Source of the DNA: an uncultured Prevotella sp.
GTDB taxonomy: Bacteria > Bacteroidota > Bacteroidia > Bacteroidales > Bacteroidaceae
Direction: 5' to 3'
Assembly: GCA_905372445.1 (NCBI GenBank)
Contig: CAJPPF010000122.1
Span: 1 to 6,947 of the forward strand
Length of the DNA stretch: 6,947 nt
Shown: positions 1 to 6,297 of the stretch, one piece after another
How positions within the stretch are numbered: position 1 is the stretch's first letter
How the letters are laid out: each line of letters opens with the position of its first letter
Program-made: the position numbers and the translations under genes
Notes under the pieces: model-generated
The model's input: the letters and a program-made list of their open reading frames with translations, nothing else
What the model was told of the DNA's origin: nothing
The model's database searches: none

Positions 1-120
1 TTCTGTCAATATTAATAATATTATAATGCGAAGGTAATGAATTTAATCCAGTATTACAAGATTTGCATTAAATTTCTGTCAATATTGACACTATTTTAAT
101 ACGTGCGTGATTCTGCCAAT
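1..120 (+). repeat. Dispersed TTCTGYCAAT direct repeats
   Basis: TTCTGTCAATATT occurs exactly at 1-13 and 74-86, and TTCTGCCAAT occurs at 111-120. A weaker resemblance, TTCTGCTAAC, lies at 151-160. Start-to-start distances are 73, 37 and 40 bases, so the spacing is close to multiples of 37 but not regular. The units are too short and irregular for a CRISPR or a classical tandem array. They may be protein-binding sites or remnants of an older repeat. Confidence 0.35.
77..90. promoter_or_regulatory. 14-bp perfect palindrome, possible operator
   Basis: TGTCAATATTGACA reads the same on both strands. Its left half, with upstream bases (TTCTGTCAATATT, 74-86), recurs exactly at 1-13, and a degenerate form (TTCTGCCAAT) lies at 111-120. 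A symmetric site with related half-sites about 150 bp before a promoter could bind a dimeric regulator. No regulator is identified, and AT-rich DNA produces palindromes by chance, so this is inference. Confidence 0.3.
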
Positions 121-237
121 GCTCTACTTATGATTCTTGCCGAGTACATTTTCTGCTAACTTGGACATATATTCTATTATGTTCTTGCCTATATCAATTG
201 AATATTTACGAGTGTTTATGTTTTTAGTTTTTTTCTT

Positions 238-268
238 TTTGCAACTGTTGATTTTTTTTGTACCTTTG
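238..268 (+). promoter_or_regulatory. Bacteroidota-type promoter of the M6 protease gene
   Basis: The -33 element TTTG (238-241) and the -7 element TACCTTTG (261-268) are separated by 19 bp. This is an exact match to the TTTG/TAnnTTTG consensus of the Bacteroidota housekeeping sigma factor. Transcription should begin near 273-276, leaving a leader of about 20 nt before the ATG at 296. The promoter's position rules against the in-frame ATG at 137 as the start. Confidence 0.8.
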
Positions 269-295
269 CATTCACACATCATAAATACTCTTGTT

Positions 296-1966
296 ATGAA
301 ATATCTTTTTGCGCTTGTCTTAGCGTTTCTTATAAATGTTTCTGATGCCTGGGCATCAAAGGTTGTGACCCATGCACGGAAGGTGACATTGACGGATGGG
401 CGCGTTGTCACGATAGGACATTTCGGCGATGAGCACTACAGCTATTATGTCTCTTCCGACGGTGAACTGATTATCCGCGACGGCAAGCAATGGCGCGTGG
501 CTACAGAACAGGAGCAGTCGGACACAGATAACGCTATTCGTCGTGTTCAGCGCCGTGTCGGCGAGAATATATATGCTACCGATGCTTTTCCGCATGTTGG
601 CACTCCTCGTGCACTGGTGATACTTGTCAGTTTCAGCGATCTGGATTTTACTTATTCCAAGACCGAGCTTGAGACGCTCTTCAATGGTCGCGAAACCACG
701 CCTATAGGTAAGTTCAACAGCTATTCCTCGCTGGCTCAGTATATGGACGACTGCAGCGACGGACAGTTTCGCCCGGTGTTCGATGTCGTAGGTCCATATA
801 AGTTGGACAAGCCATACAGCTACTACGGTAAGAACAGTGGCGCAGCGAAGGATATCAATTTCTCACAGTTCATTGCCGACGCTTGTCGTGCCGCCGATGC
901 CGATGTTGACTTCAACAAATATGATTTCGACGGTAATGGCACAGTCGACCTTGTCTATCTTCTCTATGCCGGCTATGGCGAGAACATGGCAATTAACGAC
1001 GGCTCTGAAGACTATATGTGGCCCAAATCAGGTACGGGAGGCACGAAAGAGATGTTCGATGGCATGCGTATCAACCGTTACGGAATAAACAATGAGCTTA
1101 TCGGCGACCCTGAGCATGGTCCGTTTGTTACGGACAAGAAGCCTGTAATGGCAGGTATAGGTGTGCTTACCCATGAGTTCTGCCACACTCTAGGACTGCC
1201 CGACGTGTATCCTACAGTCAGATGGCAGGATGTGACCATGTATGACAATCAGAGCATGGAGTTCTGGGACCTTATGGATAATGGCGAAAACAATTATAAC
1301 GGATATGCTCCGACTCCTCTGACGGCATTTGAGCGCGAGCTGTTCGGATGGATAACGATAGAGACACTCACTGAACCTGCCAACATCGAGATGCGCCCGC
1401 TGAAGGACGGAGGCAAGGCTTACCGCATCATTAACGATGCCGATGAGAACGAATACTATATCCTTGAGGTTATTCCGACGGGTGATGAAGAGGGCTGGTA
1501 TAAGTATATGCGTGGCAACGGACTGCTTGTGACGCATATCAGATATAATCAGTTCAAGAACTTTATCGCCCCAAACAATACTCCGGGCAAACCCCGCTGG
1601 ACGCTTGTCCCTGCTGATGGAATAGTGATGTCGTCCTATCGTATGCAGTTAGATAAAAATAACGCACTGTATATAAAAAGGTCGGAGTATTATGCCGACC
1701 ACGCCGGCGATACTTATCCGGGCACAAAGAATATGACTGCCTTGTCAGACTATAAGGCATATACTGGTACGGTCGACAAACCATTGACCGACATTACCCA
1801 GAATGGAAAAACCATCAGTTTCAAATTCATGGGCGGTTCGACAGGCATAGATAATGTCAATCTGCATACCGGCAACGCTGTGGCTTACAATCTGAAAGGT
1901 CAGCGTGTGGGCGACGACTACCGCGGAATCGTAATCGTAGGTGGCAAGAAAGTTGTCAGACGTTAA
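296..1966 (+). CDS. Secreted M6-family metalloprotease
   Basis: This 556-residue protein is predicted to be an exported zinc endopeptidase of the M6 (immune inhibitor A-like) family. Residues 1-20 form a signal peptide ending in AWA before Ser21. An N-terminal stretch (about 21-60, with FGDEHYSYYVSSDGE) matches the propeptide-type start seen in this family. The zinc motif HEFCHTLGLPD is at 293-303, with His293, His297 and catalytic Glu294. Asp303 is a candidate third ligand. DLMDNG (325-330) follows, as in other members. Residues 210-218 (DFDGNGTVD) form an EF-hand-like calcium loop. The last ~26 residues (YNLKGQRV, GIVIVGGKKVVRR) are the short tail common on Prevotella secreted proteins, possibly a reduced type IX sorting signal. 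The start at 296 is chosen because it begins the signal peptide and follows the promoter by about 28 bp; there is no Shine-Dalgarno sequence. The gene is monocistronic, with convergent terminator structure downstream. The substrate is unknown. Confidence 0.88.
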   Translation: MKYLFALVLAFLINVSDAWASKVVTHARKVTLTDGRVVTIGHFGDEHYSYYVSSDGELIIRDGKQWRVATEQEQSDTDNAIRRVQRRVGENIYATDAFPHVGTPRALVILVSFSDLDFTYSKTELETLFNGRETTPIGKFNSYSSLAQYMDDCSDGQFRPVFDVVGPYKLDKPYSYYGKNSGAAKDINFSQFIADACRAADADVDFNKYDFDGNGTVDLVYLLYAGYGENMAINDGSEDYMWPKSGTGGTKEMFDGMRINRYGINNELIGDPEHGPFVTDKKPVMAGIGVLTHEFCHTLGLPDVYPTVRWQDVTMYDNQSMEFWDLMDNGENNYNGYAPTPLTAFERELFGWITIETLTEPANIEMRPLKDGGKAYRIINDADENEYYILEVIPTGDEEGWYKYMRGNGLLVTHIRYNQFKNFIAPNNTPGKPRWTLVPADGIVMSSYRMQLDKNNALYIKRSEYYADHAGDTYPGTKNMTALSDYKAYTGTVDKPLTDITQNGKTISFKFMGGSTGIDNVNLHTGNAVAYNLKGQRVGDDYRGIVIVGGKKVVRR

Positions 1967-2033
1967 AACATATCGCGATGAATCCCCCCTTACTCCGTTC
2001 CGATATGTAGAATACATCGAACCAATAGGATTG

Positions 2034-2093
2034 TTAAACTTAAAATCGGTCAATAGAGCTAAGTGCGTTTCTATTGACCGATTTTAAGTTTAA
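2034..2093. terminator. Bidirectional terminator, perfect 23-bp inverted repeat
   Basis: The arms 2034-2056 and 2071-2093 are perfect reverse complements around a 14-nt loop (2057-2070). The AT-rich outer part of each arm (AAACTTAAAA / TTTTAAGTTT) supplies a U-rich run on either strand, and the inner part contains the GC-richer CGGTC/GACCG. It lies between two convergent genes and can serve both. The right arm overlaps the TAA stop of the minus-strand SIMPL gene (2090-2092). Confidence 0.85.
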
Positions 2094-2797
2094 TTCAGAT
2101 TATATTCTATGGTGCTCACCACGCGTACACGTTTTATATAAGGTGTGTTGCTGTCGCGGTCTTCTATCGAGAATTGTCCCTGTGTAGCTGTTCTGATTCC
2201 ACCGAGCGAACTGTTGGAGTCGTCGGCGAATTTCTTTGCTGTCAGGCGTGCGTTCTTTGTCGCTTCCTCCACCATCTCGGGCTTTATATCGTTGAGTTTG
2301 GTGAACTCATATACAATAGTGTTACCGCCATACTCTTCGCTTACAATGGCAATACCTTGCTTCATCAGCTCTGTGCGGTGGTTCATCAGTTGGCGAACCA
2401 TGTCGACGTTGTGTGATGTCACAGTGATGACGCTTGTTGCCTTGTATCGGAAGTTCATTATCTCATTACCGTAGTTGTCAGCCTGACGGTCGGTGATGAT
2501 TGGAGGATTCACGCTTATCTCTGCATCTTGCAGACCTGCACTCTTCAGGAACGCTACAACCTTCTTGTTCTTCGACTCCAGAATGCTATACATTGCCGTA
2601 GGGTCGTTGCCCAACTCTTTGTAGACCAGCGGCCATGTCACCTTGTCGGCTTTCACCTCACGCTCTGCCAGTCCTTTAACAGAAACTATACGGTCGAGTT
2701 CCTTGAACTTGACTATGCCTGAGCGGATGCTTATGCCGAGGAATACCAGACCGATGGCAATTATGGCAGCCGCCAATAATTGTTGATATGTTTTCAT
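2090..2797 (-). CDS. Membrane-anchored SIMPL (DUF541) domain protein
   Basis: This 235-residue protein has one N-terminal membrane segment (about residues 6-24, LAAAIIAIGLVFLGI). It may be a signal anchor or an uncleaved signal peptide, and it is followed by a SIMPL/DUF541 domain over about 34-235. Visible family features are the opening strand VSVKGLAEREVKADKVTW (38-55), the A/N-rich helix EEATKNARLTAKKFA (177-191) and the closing strand KRVRVVSTIEY (222-232). The length fits the family. Relatives include E. coli YggE and Brucella BP26. They are periplasmic or envelope proteins of poorly defined function, with stress links reported for some. The domain should face the periplasm. The start lies 6 bp after the stop of the PspC gene, with no separate promoter seen, so the two are probably co-transcribed. 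I cannot assign a specific activity. Confidence 0.85.
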   Translation of the reverse strand: MKTYQQLLAAAIIAIGLVFLGISIRSGIVKFKELDRIVSVKGLAEREVKADKVTWPLVYKELGNDPTAMYSILESKNKKVVAFLKSAGLQDAEISVNPPIITDRQADNYGNEIMNFRYKATSVITVTSHNVDMVRQLMNHRTELMKQGIAIVSEEYGGNTIVYEFTKLNDIKPEMVEEATKNARLTAKKFADDSNSSLGGIRTATQGQFSIEDRDSNTPYIKRVRVVSTIEYNLN

Positions 2798-2803
2798 AAG
2801 TGC

Positions 2804-2995
2804 TTATATTTGTTTGGGGATTATAAGTGCTAATACGATGTAAAGGAGTAATCCAGGGAAACCGGCAGAGAATACCGTCAGCGCGGCGTAGCCTACACGG
2901 ACAAGTGTGGGGTCGATGCCAAAGTATTCGCCAATTCCGCCAAGAACACCGGAGAGCATTTTGTTTGTGTTTGATTTTGTAAGTCTCTTTTCCAT
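2804..2995 (-). CDS. PspC domain protein, small membrane protein
   Basis: The 63-residue product is essentially a single PspC domain (PF04024 type). It begins with a basic segment (MEKRLTKSNTNKM), then LSGVLGGIGEYFGIDPTLVR (about 14-33), which is the hallmark of the family. A hydrophobic segment (about 35-60) ends in ALIIPKQI. In proteobacteria PspC is an inner-membrane component of the phage shock response, acting with PspB and PspA. In Bacteroidota such short stand-alone forms are common and their role is not established. No pspA or pspF lies in the window. The gene is first in a unit with the SIMPL gene 6 bp downstream, which suggests a shared role at the envelope. A -7-like promoter element lies 43 bp upstream. 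The name pspC is withheld because orthology to the E. coli gene is not shown. Confidence 0.88.
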   Translation of the reverse strand: MEKRLTKSNTNKMLSGVLGGIGEYFGIDPTLVRVGYAALTVFSAGFPGLLLYIVLALIIPKQI

Positions 2996-3037
2996 ACTCT
3001 TTCGTTTTTTAATAAGGTTGATTGTATGTTATCGCCA

Positions 3038-3045
3038 CAAAGATA
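3038..3045 (-). promoter_or_regulatory. -7 element of the PspC-SIMPL operon promoter
   Basis: On the minus strand these bases read TATCTTTG, an exact TAnnTTTG match. The expected -33 position (around 3065-3068) reads GGCA and is not a good TTTG, so the promoter is only half-supported. Transcription would start near 3030 and give a leader of roughly 35 nt before the ATG at 2995. The element also lies downstream of the glutamine synthetase terminator, as expected for a new transcription unit. Confidence 0.6.
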
Positions 3046-3084
3046 ATAATATTTTGTGAGCTTTTGCCATAAAACGATACAATA

Positions 3085-3117
3085 ATCCCGGAATTTCAGG
3101 AAAAGAAACTCCGGGAT
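3085..3117 (-). terminator. Hairpin terminator after the glutamine synthetase gene
   Basis: Arms of 13 bases (3085-3097 and 3105-3117) flank a 7-base loop. In minus-strand RNA the stem is fully paired, with one G-U pair. On the plus strand the same position is an A-C mismatch, so the hairpin favours minus-strand transcripts. A U-rich stretch with interruptions (TATTGTATCGTTTTA) follows on that strand. It begins 9 bp past the synthetase stop codon and precedes the PspC promoter. Confidence 0.75.
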
Positions 3118-3125
3118 GTTTGTAA

Positions 3126-4634
3126 TTATCCGTTATTGATACATTTCTCTACGAATTCCTGTAGGCGCTTAGGGTTTGCAGTCAGTTCTTCGCGTAGATG
3201 TGTATCGTCAAAAGCACGAAGATATTTTGCCAGATAGTCGATGATGCTGTCGGAGAATACTCCCTTCGATGTGTATATCTGACGGTCTTTCTCCAATTCG
3301 TCGGCGGCTTCAACGCACGAAGCCGGCAGTTGTTCGAGAGCGCCTTGTATAGCTTTGTTGTTGCTGTCGTGGATGTTCACGCCAAGGTCGACGTATGTCT
3401 TCTCTGCAACGGTGAGCGCGTTGTCCATCTCGAATCCGTGGCGGGCAGCGCAGCATAGTGCCGCCATGAGCAGATAGGTATCAGCGAAACAGTCGCTGGC
3501 ACGCCATTCGAATGTCTGTTTTCCTGAGAAGTCTTTGTCGAGAGTCTCTTCCAAGGGGTTTACCTTGCTCGCCATATCCATTCTCTTCAGCCATCCCAGC
3601 GGTACGCGAACCAGTGCGGAGCGGTTTGAGAACGACCAGCACAGCGATGTCGGAGCCTCCTGATGAGGCACGAGGCGCATGAACGACAGTGGGTGAGGGT
3701 TGCCGAATGCCGGCAGCGACGTGCCGGCGGTCATGAATCCGGCTATTGCCTTACGGCATGCGTCGGTAATCTCTCCGTTCTCTACCATCATCGACTGGCG
3801 GTCTTTTGTCAGTCGGCAGTGTACGTGCATACCGCTGCCTGCTTTTCCTGTGGTGATTTTTGGGGCGAAGGTGAGCACTACGCCATATTGATAAGCGAGC
3901 TGGCGCATGATCCATTTTGCTATGATAAGCTGCTCGGCAGCGTCCTCGATATCGGTAGGGAGGAACTCAATCTCGTTCTGTTCGTATATTTTGCCGTCCT
4001 TGGTGAAGTTTCCTACTTCTGAATGACCGTATTTTATCAGTCCGCCACATTGTGCAATCATTCTCATAGCCTCCATGCGGAAGTCGGTGAATTTATTGAA
4101 AGGAGCACTCTCGTGGTATCCGCGCTGGTCGTCAACGGAGTAGAGACCGTCGTCTTCGGCAATGACATAATACTCCAGTTCGCCCATTGTCTCCATTGAC
4201 ATGCCCGTTGTCTGTTTGAAAGTCTCGTGAGCCTTGTGCAGGATATACTGTGGTGAGCTCTCGAACGGATTACCGTCGCGGTCCATGAATGTGCAGAAGA
4301 GGTCGAGTGTAGGCTCTTCGGTCAGCGGATTGACAAATGCGGTGCGGTAACGCGGAATGACGTAGAGGTCGCTCTTGCCTGCCTGAATGAATGGGAACAG
4401 GCTTGAGCCGTCCACTCTCTCGCCGGCTTCAAGAATAGAGCGGAGGTACTCTTCGCTGTTGATAACGAAGTTGAGCGTCTTCACTCTTCCTTCCCATCCA
4501 CAGTAGTGGAAGTTGATGAAACGGATTCCGTTCTCCTTGCAATACCTGATGATGTCTTCGCGTGTGAAGTCATTCTTGTCCTTCTGGAGGTACTGCACCA
4601 ATAGATTTGGGTTCATTGAAATGTTTGTAGTCAT
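3126..4634 (-). CDS. glnA: Glutamine synthetase, class I
   Basis: The 502-residue product is predicted to make glutamine from glutamate, ammonia and ATP in the cytoplasm, the main ammonia-assimilation step. Family motifs appear in order: VDGSS (74-78, with the Asp of the ammonium site), GELEYYV (151-157, metal-ligand Glu residues), QNEIEF (219-224), TTGKAGSGMHVHCRL (261-275, ATP/metal His270), RLVPHQEAP (320-328, flap Glu326), NRSALVRVP (337-345) and FEWRASD (375-381). Length and motifs fit class I, not the ~730-residue class III enzyme also known in Bacteroidota. The C-terminal NLYDLP adenylylation site is not present, so GlnE-type control is unlikely. The start at 4634 is chosen because a promoter lies at 4663-4694. 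The frame stays open to 4862, but that extension crosses the promoter and has no family similarity. An alternative start is Met7 at 4616. It is monocistronic. A glutamine synthetase-like ligase with another amine substrate is the main alternative. Confidence 0.9.
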   Translation of the reverse strand: MTTNISMNPNLLVQYLQKDKNDFTREDIIRYCKENGIRFINFHYCGWEGRVKTLNFVINSEEYLRSILEAGERVDGSSLFPFIQAGKSDLYVIPRYRTAFVNPLTEEPTLDLFCTFMDRDGNPFESSPQYILHKAHETFKQTTGMSMETMGELEYYVIAEDDGLYSVDDQRGYHESAPFNKFTDFRMEAMRMIAQCGGLIKYGHSEVGNFTKDGKIYEQNEIEFLPTDIEDAAEQLIIAKWIMRQLAYQYGVVLTFAPKITTGKAGSGMHVHCRLTKDRQSMMVENGEITDACRKAIAGFMTAGTSLPAFGNPHPLSFMRLVPHQEAPTSLCWSFSNRSALVRVPLGWLKRMDMASKVNPLEETLDKDFSGKQTFEWRASDCFADTYLLMAALCCAARHGFEMDNALTVAEKTYVDLGVNIHDSNNKAIQGALEQLPASCVEAADELEKDRQIYTSKGVFSDSIIDYLAKYLRAFDDTHLREELTANPKRLQEFVEKCINNG

Positions 4635-4662
4635 GACTGTTTTGGTTATAAAAAATCTGCAG

Positions 4663-4694
4663 CAAAGTAAGTAAATAAAAATAATATAGCCAAA
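4663..4694 (-). promoter_or_regulatory. Promoter of the glutamine synthetase gene
   Basis: Read on the minus strand, TTTG (4691-4694) is followed after 20 bp by TTACTTTG (4663-4670), one base from the TAnnTTTG consensus. The spacer is AT-rich. Initiation would fall near 4655, leaving about 20 nt before the ATG at 4634. No nitrogen-regulator site is recognised nearby. Confidence 0.65.
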
Positions 4695-4766
4695 TGTTTT
4701 TACGTATATTTTTGTTGTCGTCTGCTTTTTCGTCGCCTGGCATACGTGGCTTTGAAAAAATAATGC

Positions 4767-4774
4767 TACTTTTG
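4767..4774 (+). promoter_or_regulatory. -7 element of the histidine kinase promoter
   Basis: TACTTTTG matches TAnnTTTG exactly. No TTTG is found at the expected 19-20 bp upstream; the TTTG at 4751-4754 is too close. If used, it would give a leader of about 90-95 nt before the kinase start at 4873, unusually long compared with the ~20-nt leaders of the other genes here. The element is back to back with the glutamine synthetase promoter. Confidence 0.45.
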
Positions 4775-4783
4775 TATCAGGTA

Positions 4784-4828
4784 AGCAAGTCAAAGCCCGT
4801 GTGTGCCGGCTGCCGGCGCTTGCTCGGG
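4784..4828 (+). promoter_or_regulatory. Structured 5' leader of the kinase gene
   Basis: Within the presumed leader, AGCAAG (4784-4789) can pair with CTTGCT (4819-4824), and CCCG (4796-4799) can pair with CGGG (4825-4828). The two pairings cross, so they would exclude each other or form a pseudoknot. Between them lies GCCGGC-T-GCCGGC (4805-4817), a GC-rich doublet that can fold on itself. This block is far more GC-rich than the promoter region beside it. No known riboswitch class is recognised, so a regulatory role is inference. Confidence 0.3.
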
Positions 4829-4872
4829 TGAGACGGCGAACGATTGCCTTTTGGCTGAACATTTAATGAACA

Positions 4873-6297
4873 ATGGATATGAAACGACTGTCGATAGGAA
4901 ATAAACTGTATATTAGCGTGCTGTCTGTGTTTCTTGCCTTTGCTGTTGCCTTCATCATTTTCCAGCATGAGCGCGAGAAACAATACAAGGCGGAGATACT
5001 TGACCTGCGTCTGCAGGACTATAACGACCAGATGAAGGTGTCGCTCGATTTCCTTGGCAAGACAGATGAGACGACGCTGGGCGAATATGTCAGAAGACAC
5101 CATGTGAATAATCTGCGTGTGACACTGATTGATGCGCGTGGCAACGTGTTTTTCGACAATATGCGAAAGGACTACGCGAATATTCCCAATCATTCAAACA
5201 GAACGGAGTTCGTAAAGGCGCTGAAGAATGGACGCGCTACGACGACGGAGCGTAAATCTCAGACGCTTGATGCCTATTATTTCTACAGCACCACGTATTA
5301 CCCCAAGGAAGGGTATATGATACGAACGGCTCTGCCTTACGATGACAATCTGTCGAAATCGTTGGAGGCTGACCTGCATTTCATTTGGTTTGCCGTAGCG
5401 GCGATACTGATACTGACAATACTTCTTTATCGGTTTATCCACACTCTGGGTGAGAACATCGATAAGCTGAAGACGTTTGCATGGCGTGCCGACAAGAATA
5501 AAAGTATTGATATCGACGACCTGATAGTTTTCTCCAACGACGAACTGGGCGAGATAGCCGAACGGATAATAAAGATTTACCGCCGTCTGCAGTCAACGCG
5601 TCAGGAGCAGGATACGTTGAAACGGGAGCTCACGCAGAATGTCGCGCATGAGCTGAAAACGCCTGTGGCAAGCATCCAAGGCTATTTGGAGACGATTCTT
5701 AATCATACCGATATGGACGAAGAGAAACGTATGCTGTTTCTTCAGCGTTGCTTTGCGCAGAGCAAGCGACTGACATCGCTTCTGCAGGACATCTCGACAC
5801 TGAACAAGTTGGACGACGCACCGGAGTTGCATGACTTCGAACCGGTGAATATTTCCGACTTGGTGCAGAGCATACAGCGGGAGACCGCGCTCCAGTTGAC
5901 GCAGCGGGAAATGTCTTTCGATAATCGTTTGCCCGACGAGCTGTGGATCAGCGGCAACCGGTCGTTGCTCTACAGCGTGTTCCGCAACCTGATGGATAAT
6001 GCCATTGCCTACGCAGGACAGCGCACGACGATACAACTCATGGCTGAGGACACCGGCGAGCAGTGGACCTTCGTGTTCAGCGACAACGGAGTAGGCGTGC
6101 CCACACAGCATCTTCCTCGTCTTTTCGAGCGTTTCTATCGTGTCGACAAAGGTCGCAGCCGTGCCATAGGGGGAACGGGGCTGGGGCTGTCGATAGTGAA
6201 GAATGCCATATTGCTGCATCACGGCACGATAAGCGTAAAGAACAATGACGGTGGAGGCTTGCAGTTCACGTTTTCGATACGCAAGTTTTTGCCATAG
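4873..6297 (+). CDS. PhoR-like membrane sensor histidine kinase
   Basis: This 474-residue two-component sensor should autophosphorylate and pass phosphate to a response regulator. Membrane segments lie at about 13-30 and 168-188, enclosing a ~135-residue periplasmic sensor. Its core (LRVTLIDARGNVFFDN at 81-96, then NHSNRTEF and later TALPYDD) resembles the PAS/Cache-type sensor of PhoR-class kinases. A HAMP-like linker (about 190-240, with SNDELGEIAERI) follows. The phospho-acceptor is His259 in VAHELKTP. The ATPase domain has the N box RNLMDNA (371-377), G1 DNGVGVP (404-410), F box LFERFYRVD (417-425) and G2 GGTGLGLS (433-440), so it appears catalytically intact. The start at 4873 gives the usual short basic N-terminus; Met3 at 4879 is equally possible, and no Shine-Dalgarno sequence helps. 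No response regulator lies on either side in the window, so it is an orphan here. The ligand is unknown; a phosphate-sensing role should not be assumed from the name. Confidence 0.9.
   Translation: MDMKRLSIGNKLYISVLSVFLAFAVAFIIFQHEREKQYKAEILDLRLQDYNDQMKVSLDFLGKTDETTLGEYVRRHHVNNLRVTLIDARGNVFFDNMRKDYANIPNHSNRTEFVKALKNGRATTTERKSQTLDAYYFYSTTYYPKEGYMIRTALPYDDNLSKSLEADLHFIWFAVAAILILTILLYRFIHTLGENIDKLKTFAWRADKNKSIDIDDLIVFSNDELGEIAERIIKIYRRLQSTRQEQDTLKRELTQNVAHELKTPVASIQGYLETILNHTDMDEEKRMLFLQRCFAQSKRLTSLLQDISTLNKLDDAPELHDFEPVNISDLVQSIQRETALQLTQREMSFDNRLPDELWISGNRSLLYSVFRNLMDNAIAYAGQRTTIQLMAEDTGEQWTFVFSDNGVGVPTQHLPRLFERFYRVDKGRSRAIGGTGLGLSIVKNAILLHHGTISVKNNDGGGLQFTFSIRKFLP

Larger units (their letters stand above)
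1..237. other. AT-rich upstream non-coding region
   Basis: This stretch lies before the promoter of the M6 protease gene and shows no supportable gene. It is strongly AT-rich, unlike the coding DNA that follows. It contains spaced copies of TTCTGYCAAT and one perfect 14-bp palindrome, both listed separately. The frame of the protease stays open back to an ATG at 137. The peptide this would add is rich in Phe and Leu and overlaps the promoter, so I take it as untranslated. Confidence 0.6.

Noticed and set aside
1..160. CRISPR-like array from the spaced TTCTGYCAAT copies
   Set aside because: Units are only 10-13 bases, spacing is irregular, one expected copy is missing and no cas gene is present.
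4635..4862. N-terminal extension of the glutamine synthetase frame by 76 codons
   Set aside because: It crosses a good minus-strand promoter (4663-4694), has no glutamine synthetase similarity, and overlaps the leader of the divergent kinase gene.
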